NCBI RefSeq assembly: GCF_003144195.1
Contig: NW_020290001.1
Span: 424,717-488,716, forward strand
Reading direction: 5' to 3'
Length of the DNA: 64,000 bases
From: Ceraceosorus guamensis
Taxonomy: Eukaryota; Basidiomycota; Exobasidiomycetes; Ceraceosorales; Ceraceosoraceae
The notes beneath the pieces were generated by a model, which ran no database searches, was not told the DNA's origin, and saw nothing but the letters and a program-made list of their open reading frames with translations. Made by a program: the position numbers and the translations under genes. Shown here piece by piece: positions 1 through 10,457 of this stretch. Numbering within the stretch: the stretch's first letter is position 1; the number at the start of each line of letters is the position of its first letter.

Positions 1-1251
1 CTCCACGTGGCTCTGTCGATTCCATCTGCCCAGAATTGCATCCAACACCCTTGCAGCTGCAGTGCCACCCTTTCCCGCAGTCCAAATCGCGACCTCACAC
101 AACTCGACAAGCGTTGGCCAAGCACGGTGCTCGGATGAACGCTCACGGATTGTGACAACAGCACCGGCTGCTTGGCGAGTCATGGCCCTGGCCGAGACCT
201 GCAGCATCGAATCCGGCGCAAATCGTGAATGTCTTGCAGCATGCGTAGCCAGCACAGTGTCGCTTGATGATTGCCGCAGACCTGGTCTTCATGCAGCTGC
301 AGGCACTGCTGGGCTGCATGGCGTGCGCGCGAAACAAGTCGTGAGTGTGGGGTTGGTTCCGTTCGGCAAATTCAAGAAGTTTTGGTTCCTGGGCATCGCG
401 CCTGTCTCAGTCACGAAGCTCCTTGCCGCCTTTGCCGTTTGGAACGGCGCCACAGGCAACCCGAGACTAGGAAAGTGGCTGCATGTTTCTGCGCTCACAT
501 TACCTGCACCAATTCCTTCGATTCCTCCGCAGTGGCTCCTGCCGCGGAGGCAGGCTGGTGCCTCAACACGCGCTGGGCTGCGCTGAATCGCCTAGCCCTT
601 TGCTCACGACGGCCCTCTTCGCTTCCTCAGGCTTGCCGCCCTCGCCGCGCTCAACCGGAAGAATGGGACTGCAAACTGGCGCAAATCCCCTGGATTTTGA
701 CAGCCATCCCGCACTCAAGAGCGCTTTCTCTGGGACTGACGTAAAACCCAATGAAGCAGCCCCCAACGCGATCCAAGTAGAGAGGACATCTGAATGACTT
801 CTGAAGTCCAAGCCACGGCTCACAGCAGACGCGGCAGCGCCACTCGATCGGCCCAACAGCGGCCGCTCGCTGCTCGACCCGCCCCGATTTTTGCAACGGC
901 TCCGCTGCGCTGGTCTCGCAGGAACTGGCTGGAGCGACCGGAGCGAAGTTCTTCCCTTGCTTCTCTCACCACTCACAGTCACTGCCAACTGGCCTGATTC
1001 AGATTGGGGAGGAACGACATCGTACAGACCACTGTATCGACGTTTCACTGTATCCAATCAGGTGGCTCACTTACCCCGTGGGGAATACATTTGCAACCGC
1101 TGTCATCTTTAAGAAGGCAGTCCGGGGCTCCACATTCCGTTCTTCCCTCCTCATCAAGCAATTCGGCTTCCACTTCTCCACTTCTCTTCTCAGCCTTCTC
1201 CGGCCTCGACAATCTTCACCCACCCTCTTCGCCCACACCCCACGTCACAAG
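1..1251. other. Gene-free left edge and transporter promoter
   Basis: No coding region is recognisable. Several frames are open for 150-170 codons, but none shows a conserved motif, a splice pattern or a plausible composition. The last 110 bases before the transporter ATG are rich in C and T, as in many expressed fungal promoters and 5' leaders. I see no TATA box close to the ATG. The far left could hold the end of a gene that starts outside the window. Confidence 0.5.
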
Positions 1252-3230
1252 ATGAAGATCGAGTACCCACCCGAGATCAACAATCTCCGAACATGGGGCC
1301 TCGCAACCGTTGCAGCCTTTGCTTCCGGCATGATCGGCTACGACAGCGCCTTTGTCGGTGGCACTTTGGCGCTGCCGGCTTTTCTTAGGGAGTTTGGCAC
1401 CCTTGACAAGGAGTGAGTTGGATACGTGCGAGTGCCTCGTCGCAGGATGAAGACCACTATACTTACCACAATAACATCCTGCCCTCTCCCTCACAGCACC
1501 TCTTCGAACCTCGTGTCAACGTACCAAGCCGGTGCCTTCTTTGGTGCCTTCGCCGCTTACCCAACCGGCGTCTACCTCGGCCGCAAGTGGGGTCTCTTCG
1601 CTGCATCCCTCATCTTCACCGTCGGAAGCATCATCATGACCATCGCATCCAACAACACTGGCCTTGGACCCATCTACGGCGGCAGAGCCATTGCCGGTCT
1701 TGCCATCGGTATGGCTTCCAACCTCGCTCCCACCTACCTGTCCGAAATCGCACCTACCGCTATCCGTGGTCGCCTCATTGGTATGTGGGAAGTTGGTTGG
1801 CAAGTCGGAGCCATCATCGGTTTCTGGATCAACTACGGAGTCAAGCAGCACCAACCGGACACGAGCGACTCTCAGTGGCGCATCCCATACGGTTTCCAGC
1901 TTGTGCCCGGCGCGCTCCTCCTCTTCGGCACCCTCACCATGATCGAGAGTCCACGTTGGCTCCTCACCCGCGGCCGCGAAGAGGAAGCCGTCCGCAACTT
2001 GGAGAAGATCAGAAAGCTACCTGCATCCGACCCGTACCTCGTCGACGAGCTTGCGCTTTGCCGCGAGTCCATCCGCGCGGAACGCGAAGTCGTCGGCGCG
2101 TCATTCTGGGGTCCCATCCGCTACACTTTTGGACAGAGCAAGCTGCGCTACCGAATGCTCATCGCAAGCTCTCTATTCGCTTTCCAAAACGGAACTGGTA
2201 TCAATGCGATCAACTACTACTCTCCTACCGTCTTCAGGGCTTTGGGTGTGAGTCGAAACATAAAGGAGACCGTCATGATTTTGGTGCTCTGGCTGACCAG
2301 TGTGCTCCTTTCGAACGCCGCAGTTGACCGGCACATCTACTGCACTGCTCACGACCGGTGTCTTCGGTATCATCAAGGGTCTCGGAAGTGTCATCTGGAT
2401 CCTCTGGCTCATTGAGCAGCTCGGTAGACGCAAGATCCTGATGGGAGGTGCTTTTGGAGGATCGATCTGCATGTTCTGGATCGCCATCTACATTGCTGTC
2501 TCCAAGGTCGGCACTCCTGGTCACACTTCTGGCGAGCTATCTGCCGGTGGACGAAGCGCTCTTGCTGCCTTCTACCTCTGGACGCTATTCTACGGATCCA
2601 CTTGGAACGGTACGCCTTGGTGCTAGTGAGTAGCTTGCGAAGAAAAATCTCGCGCGAGTCACGTGCAGACTTCCTACGCCTGCATGCGCGCGCGCGCGCA
2701 TGCAGCCTGGTTTCGCCGGCACCGGAACGCGCATGAATCACCTTCGAACGCGATCACTTATTCTTAAACCATCTCTTTGCAACCTCAGCTCCGCCGAAAT
2801 GTTCCCCACTGCCTCCAGGTCCGTTGGAATGACCATCGCTGCGGCATCAAACTGGCTGTACAACTTCGCCATCAGCAAGGCTACGCCAGCAGCTTTCGCC
2901 TGGTCTAATTACGGCTTCTTCCTGATCTTTGCCTGCTTGATGGTCGTCTCCATCCCATACGTCTTTTTCGTGTTGCCGGAGACCAGGCAAGTTCCCCTGG
3001 AGCGAATGGACGACCTCTTCGCCACTAGACCAGTGTGGAGAGCTGGTGAGATCATCCTCAACGACATTGCGCAAAGCGAGAAGCCTTCGGACAACCTGCC
3101 TAGAGCTCATCCCGACACCCTTGAGCGATCCGGTAACAACCGCGACGACGGCGTCTCTACACCCGAGCGCAAGGACGAAGGATCTCAGAAAGGACTCGAT
3201 GTAGAGACGGGCGACGCTCGCAACTACTGA
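1252..3230 (+). CDS. MFS sugar transporter (quinate/hexose porter type)
   Basis: Four exons (1252-1412, 1497-2247, 2324-2625, 2789-3230) give 551 residues, the usual length for fungal sugar porters. It should be a plasma-membrane carrier with about 12 transmembrane helices that imports a sugar or sugar acid by proton symport. Signatures visible: GRAIAGLAIGMASN followed by PTYLSEIAPTAIRGRLIG, ESPRWLL after helix 6, GINAINYYSPTVF in helix 7, and PETRQVPLERMDDLF after helix 12. The last exon join restores the SAEMFPTASRSVGM block, and all exon phases agree. The cytosolic tail is polar and charged. The start is the first ATG after a CT-rich leader. The substrate cannot be told; the GINAINYYSP region resembles both hexose and quinate/galacturonate porters. 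Intron 3 carries a perfect CG-alternating palindrome. Confidence 0.9.
2681..2704. repeat. 24-nt perfect palindrome with (CG)n core
   Basis: The sequence begins TGCATGCG, ends CGCATGCA and has an uninterrupted CG-dinucleotide core. It equals its own reverse complement. It lies in intron 3 of the sugar transporter, between donor 2626 and acceptor 2788. Such alternating purine-pyrimidine DNA can adopt Z-form or cruciform structure. Whether it has any role here is unknown. Confidence 0.85.
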
Positions 3231-4159
3231 TTTCGATAATGCGCAGTGTTCGCTCCATATGCACGCAATCACTCGACCAACGACTCATCCTGCACCATCT
3301 CATGACGAATTTGAACCCCCTCTTCCCGTTTCAAACTGCTGTACCGCACGTCGCTCGGTTTCCATACGTCACCGTCTCCTCCGAATCTCGATGCTCTTGA
3401 ATGATTTCCACCGCTGGCCTGAGACTCTTTCGACCGAGTAGAGTTCGTTGCGAGCGCAATGCATCCCACCCACTCTCAAGTCGGTGCTTGAGGCTCTGAG
3501 CAGCACTTGAAAGAAATTCTTGTGGATCGCTGAGGGTCACATGGGCTGGATCGCAAGTTCAGATGAGCCAGACGCAAACAATGGTACCTCATGAGTCAAG
3601 AGTGACATGCTTGTACGCTCAATCCGGCAGTGGTATCTCACTGCACAAAGGCATACAAGCAAGGAAATGATGCAAAGGGAGCGATAGGCAGGTGAAGCAG
3701 TCAATGCGAGTCAAGAGCAGGACTACTGAAAAGCGTCTCGTCGGCATCTTCTACACTCGTGACTGCGTTTGCGAAGTTGCTTGCCACGATCCATTGCATC
3801 GAGCGAGCATTGTCATGATGATGCCTGCAAGTGCGAAAGCACTACCGAAGCAGCGTTCTGCGCCGGGGTGGTCCTCTGGATGGGCGTGGCATCGTCTTGC
3901 AAACCCTCAGATACTGGCGTATGGCGCGCGCGTCCTCGATCAAGGCCCACAAGACCCGCTTTGAGGATCGGGTCTAGCCAGTCCATCCCCCAAAATCTGA
4001 TTTCTTCCTGTCGCCCTTCTTCACACCAACTTTGCTGCTCGAGATGTCTGCCATTCTTGCAGTTCGAGTGGGCAGCTGCCGACGTCCGACCGAGATGAGC
4101 CTGGTTAGATGCTCGACGGTGGGACGAGGCTTCCGGCACGCAGATTCAAAGGTGTGCCA
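3231..4159. other. Gene-free spacer between convergent genes
   Basis: The spacer lies between the 3' ends of the sugar transporter and the RGG-rich gene, and must hold both terminators. Open frames here are short, overlap on both strands and show no motif. No tRNA-like box pair or repeat was noticed. Confidence 0.5.
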
Positions 4160-4878
4160 TCAGACCAAGTGCGCCCAAGGGTCTTCGATGAACGAGCGCC
4201 GAAAGTGTATCTCTAAGGTAGCGACAGGCTCTGTGTCAGCCCTGCTCGGTCTTCTAGCACGCATAACCATACAATGCTGCCGTGGCATCATTCTCCAGCC
4301 GTCAAGGCCATCAATCAATCGAACCATTCGCTCATGCGAAAGACTGTATCGAAAGAAGCGGCATTGTATGCCTTGCCTTTGGGTGCTCACCTACGAGATG
4401 TGCCGGAGTGGGCGGCCGCTGCCGCAGCACATCACAGAGAGGACAGATGATCAATCGCCGAGCAACCAGTCGTCTCGATACGAGCACTCACGATGTACCG
4501 ACTGCCGATGTCACCGCCTCGAGAAGCAAGTCCTTTGTGGCCACCCCCCCTCGAATGGCCTCCCCTGCTAGCCCCCCCGCGACCACCACCCCCTCCTCCG
4601 CGACCACCACCTCGTTCCCTTCCACCTCGAGGCGCACCGCCGGGCGCATACGGAGAGTGACCGTGCTGGTAGCCACCCGATCCTGCGCCTGACGGACCTC
4701 CTCCTGCTATCCCTCCACCCCCACCCCCACCTCTGCCTCTGCCTCTGCCCCTCCCTCTCCATTCTCCTCTTGAGCCGTCGCCCCCACCCCTTCGAGATCC
4801 TGAAGGCACTGATCCTCCAAAGGACAGAGGCAGACCTGCAGCAGCTAGGTCAGAGTGTCCATCGTTTGAATCCGTCAT
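4160..4878 (-). CDS. Small RGG/glycine-rich protein
   Basis: Three exons on the minus strand (4492-4878, 4391-4418, 4160-4230) give 161 residues. The middle exon is only 28 nt, but phases agree on both sides and it has good acceptor and donor sites. The N-terminus (SDLAAAGLPLSFGG) and the C-terminus (RRSFIEDPWAHLV) look like short conserved blocks. The roughly 100 residues between them are RG, RGG and polyglycine. RGG stretches usually bind RNA and are arginine-methylated, so an RNA-associated role is plausible but inferred. I do not recognise the family. The joined tail (RPPTPAHLV followed by EPVATLEIHF) depends on the small exon being real. It shares a 478-bp divergent promoter with DPH7. 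Confidence 0.65.
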
Positions 4879-5356
4879 TCTCGCGGATCCAGCAAGGTGG
4901 ATAGAGTCGCAACGAGAGTGGTGGTGGCAACTGAAAATGCGATCGAGGCGCGAACCTTGAGAATTACGAAGCTGGGAAGAAGCAGAGCGATGTGACTGGC
5001 CAAGGATTCACGATTGTCGAGCCAGATGGGAAGGACTAGGTGAGCCGACGATCGAATGTGGGGAGGCTGGCAAGTGGGTGAGAGGAGGCAAGGATCGAGT
5101 ACAAGCATCACAATGACCAAATCACACAAACAATCACGGATTTTGAATAATGATGATATTGCGACTCGCACGCGTGACCATGAAGCTGCAAAAGCCTGCG
5201 CGTCTTTTTCACGATCATCAACGCGTCGCCCCTTTTCTGATGGGAGAGACGACGAATACCCAGACCATGTGCACAACAACGAAGGACGCACTTTGAACGC
5301 TCCTAGGTGGTGTCTCGGAACAGACGTATAGAGAGAGAGAGCGACAGACAATAGTC
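4879..5356. other. Divergent promoter region (RGG gene / DPH7)
   Basis: 478 bp separate the two start codons, so this stretch must carry both promoters. No TATA box is obvious near either ATG. A short GA-dinucleotide run lies just before the DPH7 start (about 5331-5342). The minus-strand open frame across it (4875-5351) has no recognisable features and is not called. Confidence 0.5.
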
Positions 5357-7247
5357 ATGAAGACCGGGCCTTCTCACGCCCAGTCCCTGTTCACAGCCTC
5401 GACTGGACTGTGCGCAGATAGTATAGCTGCTTATCCCTACGACACGAGAGAGGCTGGCGAGTCTGCAGACTGGTCGGGATTGTTTGCTCTTGGCACGTAC
5501 GAAGTCGAGCAGTCCGAACCAAGCGCGACGAAACAACCGGCCTCACATTGGCGAGATGGCGGCGGTTCAGACGATGAAGAACAGCAGCCATCGTCCTCTT
5601 CGCCCGAATATACTCGACGGGGGCGTATACTGCTGTACCAGACGCAGACGTCCAATGCGATGTGCGAAGAAAGCGCTGCGGACAAGGATTGCGGAGCAGG
5701 CGTCCAGCTCGCTTACACGAGCGAGGATGCTGCAGCGATTCTGGACATGTGCTGGTATGTCTGGCATGGGCTGTGGTGTGTTGCTCAGCACGTGAATCGT
5801 CATTGACCAGCTGATGCTCGGATACGGCGCTTGCAAGGCTTCCATCGCCGGCTCTCTACCCATCGTCTCAAACGCCGGAAAGAGATATGGCTCCTCTGTG
5901 TCTGCTCTCGGCGCGAGCGAATTCGAGCTTGTCGCTCCACAGTCTGAGGTCTAATTCCAGTTTGCCGTCGCCTGGAAACAGTCGCGGGTGCTCTTATTCA
6001 CTGCAGCAGGAAGCCACAATCCCTTTGAGCACGACGACGAGCGGTGTGCTGGCTCTCTCCATCGATCAATCTGCCAAGCGTACGGCAGCATCAGAGCTTG
6101 GTCAAGTCGATTCTAGCGTCGTCGTTTCTCAATCAGATGGCACGCTCGCCCTGATCCCATCTTTGGACTTCACCATACACGATTCAGCAGTCCACGAAAT
6201 CACTTTTGGCGCTTCAATCGAGAACGCATCGTCAGCTTCAGGAAGCCTTGCGCACGACGAGACAGCAGGTCTCGCAGACGAGAGCGACGAGGAAGAAGAA
6301 GAAGAAGAAGAAGAAGAAGGCGAGAAGCCGGTAAGCCTACAGAAAGCTTCTTGCACCGCCAGACATCCCTCGATTCAGGTCTGGCGAGCTCATGATCACG
6401 AAGCCTGGATAGCAGCATTCGATCGATGGAGCGAGTGTAACGTTTGCTGGAGCGGTGAGTGGCGAAATTTTTGGGATGACGCAGAACTCGAAGCGAGCTC
6501 CAGGCTGTGAAGGTGTCCTGGACACCGCTCGGCACTGTAAGCTGATTGGTGGCCTGTCACGCCCTTGTAATGAAAATGCAGGCGGGGACGACCTGACGCT
6601 CAAAGGGTGGGACCTGCGCACACCATGTCACAGCGGTCGCCGAGAGAGCACTTTTGCGTGTCGCCGGTGAGTCGTGCTAAAGTCGACACACTAAAAATCA
6701 TTCGCTGATTCTCGACGTTGATCATCATTATTGACTGCGTAGCTTTGAAGGCGGCGTCACGGCCATGCAGTCTTCTCACCTGAGGCAACACTTGTGGGCT
6801 GTCGGGAGGTGCGCACCCGTCCAGGAAGGATTTGCTTGCCTCGGTGCTGACTCTACCTTCACGACTCGCACGAACCGCAGCTATGATGGACAATTGCGCC
6901 TTTTCGACGCCAGACAACCCCAGAGGCCTTTCGAGCAGGTTGACATGGGAGGAGGCATTTGGCGAACAAAGTGGCACCCTACCGATCCGAACCGCTTGCT
7001 GATAGGAGCCATGCACGCTGGCTTCAGAATTGTTGCGCTCTCGCCGCCTACCACAAAATTCGCTTCGGAGACGATGTGGAAAGACGCCAGGTTGAGCCCG
7101 GAAATTCACACAACTTTCGAGGAACATCAGAGCTTGGCTTACGGATGCGATTGGATAAGCCGAAGCAAATTGGATCGGAAGGCGGACGACTTGGTGGCTT
7201 CTTGCTCGTTTTACGATAGGCGTTTGCACGTTTGGAGGGCTAGCTGA
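5357..7247 (+). CDS. DPH7: Diphthine methyl esterase Dph7 (WD-repeat)
   Basis: Five exons (5357-5754, 5838-6454, 6582-6666, 6743-6808, 6881-7247) give 510 residues. Dph7 (yeast Rrt2, human WDR85) removes the methyl ester from diphthine so that Dph6 can complete diphthamide on elongation factor 2 in the cytosol. Matching blocks are the N-terminal TADS/TYEVEQ region, GRILLYQ, AAILDMCW, SYDGQLRLFDARQP, WHPTDPNRLLIGAMHAGF and SLAYGCDW before the last blade. WD-like blades run through the protein. An acidic run of about 12 residues (EEEEEEEE-type, near nt 6290-6325) sits in a loop and makes the protein longer than yeast Rrt2. Exon 2 was joined at 5838 rather than 5811, because the latter acceptor would introduce an immediate stop. 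It converges on the MARVEL gene. Confidence 0.88.
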
Positions 7248-7654
7248 CGCTGAAATGTCGAGATTCTAGCGATCAATGCCGCGACATGGTCCCCACATGC
7301 CGGACTGCCAACAAACAGCATATACTCATTACCCACGCATTGGATTGGAATTCGCAAGGTCCGTATGAGCACAGAAATGTCGGCAGCAGCGTGGTACGGT
7401 ACAAATTGGTCGCTAGAAATGGCAGTACTGGAAAGTTGTGATGAGAACATTGGCCCGTGGCAGAGCTATCGCCAAGCGGAGCGGTCTGACCATCAGACCC
7501 AGTGATGGCGCTACCTTACGGCGTGCTGCGAGCATCGTTCTGCAGCACGCTCTTGGCGGGATTTCCCGCTGCTCGGTGGTATGCACCTCCGGCTCGGAGG
7601 TGGCACTGCGCGCTCGGAGCGGTGTTGACCAAGCAGGTACGTGCGTCCCGAATC
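7248..7654. other. Convergent 3' spacer
   Basis: 407 bp between the ends of DPH7 (+) and the MARVEL-type gene (-). It contains no gene. Both 3' untranslated regions and polyadenylation signals must lie here, but I could not place them with confidence. Confidence 0.5.
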
Positions 7655-9178
7655 TTAATGGTGATAAAGGGGTGGAAGCTGAGGTGGACCGGTAGCAGGG
7701 CGATCCGTCTGCAGCTGATTCTGAATGGCAGCATACGGGTCGACGCTGTTCCGCCTGTCGTTGGGCGCATATGAGTCCCTTCTGCCCGAACCTGGCAAGT
7801 TGACCTGGCTGGCATTCCCGTACGCGCCGTAATCATACGAAGGCCTAGCAGCTTGGACGTCTCCAAACGGGTTCTCGGCGCTGTAGCTGGGCCTGCCCAC
7901 GGGTGCACCATACGAATCTCGGCCTGCCGCTCCTGAGCCGTAATCGTAACCAGCGCCACTGCCATACCTTCCGTCCCCACCATCTCCGTATCTACCACCC
8001 GAAGCACCTCCACCGTAATTCGAGTAAGGGTTGGCGTCTTGCTGATGAAGGTCTTCGTCATCTTCTCCTTGGATCGGCTCGAATGCGCTGTCGTCTGTAG
8101 GATGCACAAATGGCGGAATGCGAGGACCGTTCTTGCGTGACAGACGCCAGGCTCTCAAGAATAGTCCGAGCGCAAGTAGCCACGAAACTGCGCAAGAGGG
8201 TGGGTGCAACACGGCAGCATGAGCAAGGTGCGACATGCCTGTCCACGCAGCAAGGAGATCCTGCTAGCACTCGATATACTCACAGAACAAAAACCATGTG
8301 AATGCAGCTTGAGCTCGCTTCGTGTTGCAAAAGCCGGGCAGCACCTTCAAAAAGTCTTCCTCTTTGCCTTTACTCGATTTGGCGTGATCATCCGAAGCGG
8401 GGTCTTTGCAGCCCTTGACGTTAGCGCTGATTGTCTGTGTCAAGCTGCAAAGGGTCGCGGGAGGGAGTCAGTTGTTAGTACTTTTCGTACACCACAGCTA
8501 CAATCAGCAAATACTCACGCGATCAACAAGCTGATGCCCACCCACACTCCGTTCAAGATGAATCCCACCCGAGCCTCACCAAGAGCTCTTGCTAGACTCT
8601 TCAGCCTGGTGAAATCCGACTGACTGTGAATTAGGGGTACCGCGACAAAGACGATTGACGTTATCAAGCTAAGGACGGATATGGCTATGAGCAGTCCCGT
8701 GAGCCCCGAGGGGCCGCCGATCCATTTCGACTGGAAGGACGACAGTATGATGGCAATGATCAAGACCACCCTGTCAAAGCGTTGCGAGAGAGGGAGAGAG
8801 AGAGGAGGGGGGGAAGGAAAGACAGACGTTTGGATGTCAGATGTGGCTGCGACACTTCAGATGGCAAGGAAAGCTCCGGTTGCGGTGCTCACGCTGCCAA
8901 GAAGATCTGTACGCCTCGCACAATCAGGCCGTACTTTGCGAACTTGTCCTGTGTGGGGTCGAAGCGGGAGAAATGGTCAGGCGAAGCCCCGCAGTAGCCG
9001 ACGAGGACGTAAAAGAGCGAAGCGCAGCACACACCTCTGACAGCGGGATGGTATTGACTGGCCCATTGTTGGAAATGCCTCCTCCAAATCTGCCTCCCGA
9101 TTTGCCTTCTGAAGTGTACCCTCCTTCTCCTCCTCCCACCTTGGCCACAAGTCGCTTGACAGATGTAAAGTCCACCAT
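7655..9178 (-). CDS. MARVEL-type four-helix membrane protein
   Basis: Five exons on the minus strand (9035-9178, 8893-8948, 8519-8770, 8284-8444, 7655-8187) give 381 residues. Four hydrophobic helices are visible: one starting at KYGLIVRGVQIFLAA, then one at GLLIAISVLSLITSIVF, then one at GFILNGVWVGISLLIA, and one at AAFTWFLFFSWLLALG. The cysteine-bearing extracellular loop ends in PGFCNTKRAQAAF, as in fungal MARVEL proteins. The last helix is followed by RIPPFVHPTDDSAFEP and a long cytosolic tail rich in Gly, Tyr and Ser with repeated NPY/PYS-like segments. MARVEL proteins shape membrane microdomains and trafficking; the exact role here is unknown. Intron 2 has a long CT-repeat pyrimidine tract before its acceptor. 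The start at 9178 (MVDFTSVKRL) is the most likely one. Confidence 0.75.
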
Positions 9179-10457
9179 TCGGTTCTTGAAGAGCTTGATT
9201 AGAGATGTGCGTGCGGGCTGTGATAGCCGGGGGTCCAACCAAAGGATCAAGTGTCGTTGTGCACCTTCGATGCTGTCACCCGCTGGCTCGTCAAGATTAC
9301 GCTATTGCCAAACACTTGCAGCCCGTGATCGATGACCGTGTGCTGAGCTTGGATACGGCGATGTGAGGACGGGCGATGGTGCTAAGATGATGGTGTGGTG
9401 GTGTATAGCGATGGCTCATCACAACGTGGTGAATCGATGGTAAGGCAGCAACAAGCGCGACCTCGACGCAGCTCAAGCCAAAAGTCCCCGCCCGCCTAGC
9501 TGCAACTCTTGAGTAAAGCTTTCTCGTGTCCACGCCATGCGGGCATCAGCGGCGAGCGATGAAGCTGCTGCCATCAAAGACACGCGTGGTAGCGCACAGC
9601 ATTTTCGCAAGCTGCAGAATCAGCCCTGCTGTGCGTGTGCGTGTTGAGGCGGTGCACGCACGACGCGCCGCTCACGCGAATGCAACAGCTGCTGCTGCAT
9701 GCATGCAAGCCAAACAGCACCGCCAAGCTGTCTGCCTGCATCGTCGCAGCAGTCACGAGTGCGGACTTCTGCTCAGCTAACAAGCAGAAAGAAGAGCGTG
9801 GATGAACGCTGGAGAAATTATATTTAGGGGCTTTGCGTGCCAAGCGCGCCGGGGCGCATATGTGTGTTGCTGCATGGTGCGCAGGATGAACATGAGACTC
9901 ACACTCAAGACTCACGACTATCCTCCCGCGCTCTCCCTTGCGCATATCCTGACAACTAAACACGCGCACGCTCTCGCACATATGCGGCGGCGGCGGCATC
10001 ACGCGTGGACTGCGCCGTGTAACTTCTACCGTCCATCACGAATCACGAATATAGGGTCTTGCTTGTGATGACTGCTTGGTCAAGCATCGATCAAGAGCAG
10101 TCTGCTGGACAGGATCATGAAGAGCCCCAACGTAAATTCCCGGACAGGCCATGCACAGGCAGACTGAGCTGTACAGCAGACTCACAGTCACGATTGTAAG
10201 CGACGGGCCTCTTGATCGGCATGATGATGACGAACGCCACCTAAAAATTTGTTTGACATCACACTGTCTCATGCACACAACGTCAATTCTCCACCTCGCA
10301 AAAGGGCGATCGAGTAACTCATTGGGGCCCTCATAGAGCCAAGGGTCTCATGATGATTGTACAAAGGTCTAGGTGTGATGGTACAACTCTAAAGCGCTGC
10401 TGGCGCTGATACGACGTCGTGATAATTTGTTTCTATCCGTACTGGCAAGCCGCTGCC
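9179..10457. other. Gene-free spacer with TCACGA motifs
   Basis: 1.28 kb upstream of the MARVEL-type gene and downstream of the GT90 gene; both are on the minus strand. No coding region is supported. TCACGA-type motifs recur, including CACGAATCACGAAT near 10034-10050, GACTCACGACT near 9911 and CAGTCACGAGT near 9752. The end of the GT90 transcript and the promoter of the MARVEL gene must lie here. Confidence 0.5.

Noticed and set aside
62-586. 174-codon open frame at the left edge
   Set aside because: No motif, no homology recognised, overlapping frames open on both strands; GC-rich DNA produces such frames by chance.
4875-5351. 158-codon minus-strand open frame between the RGG gene and DPH7
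   Set aside because: It occupies a divergent promoter, overlaps the RGG gene start and shows no conserved block.
8782-8823. GA-rich repeat as a regulatory element
   Set aside because: On the coding strand it is the pyrimidine tract before the acceptor of an intron in the MARVEL-type gene, which explains it.
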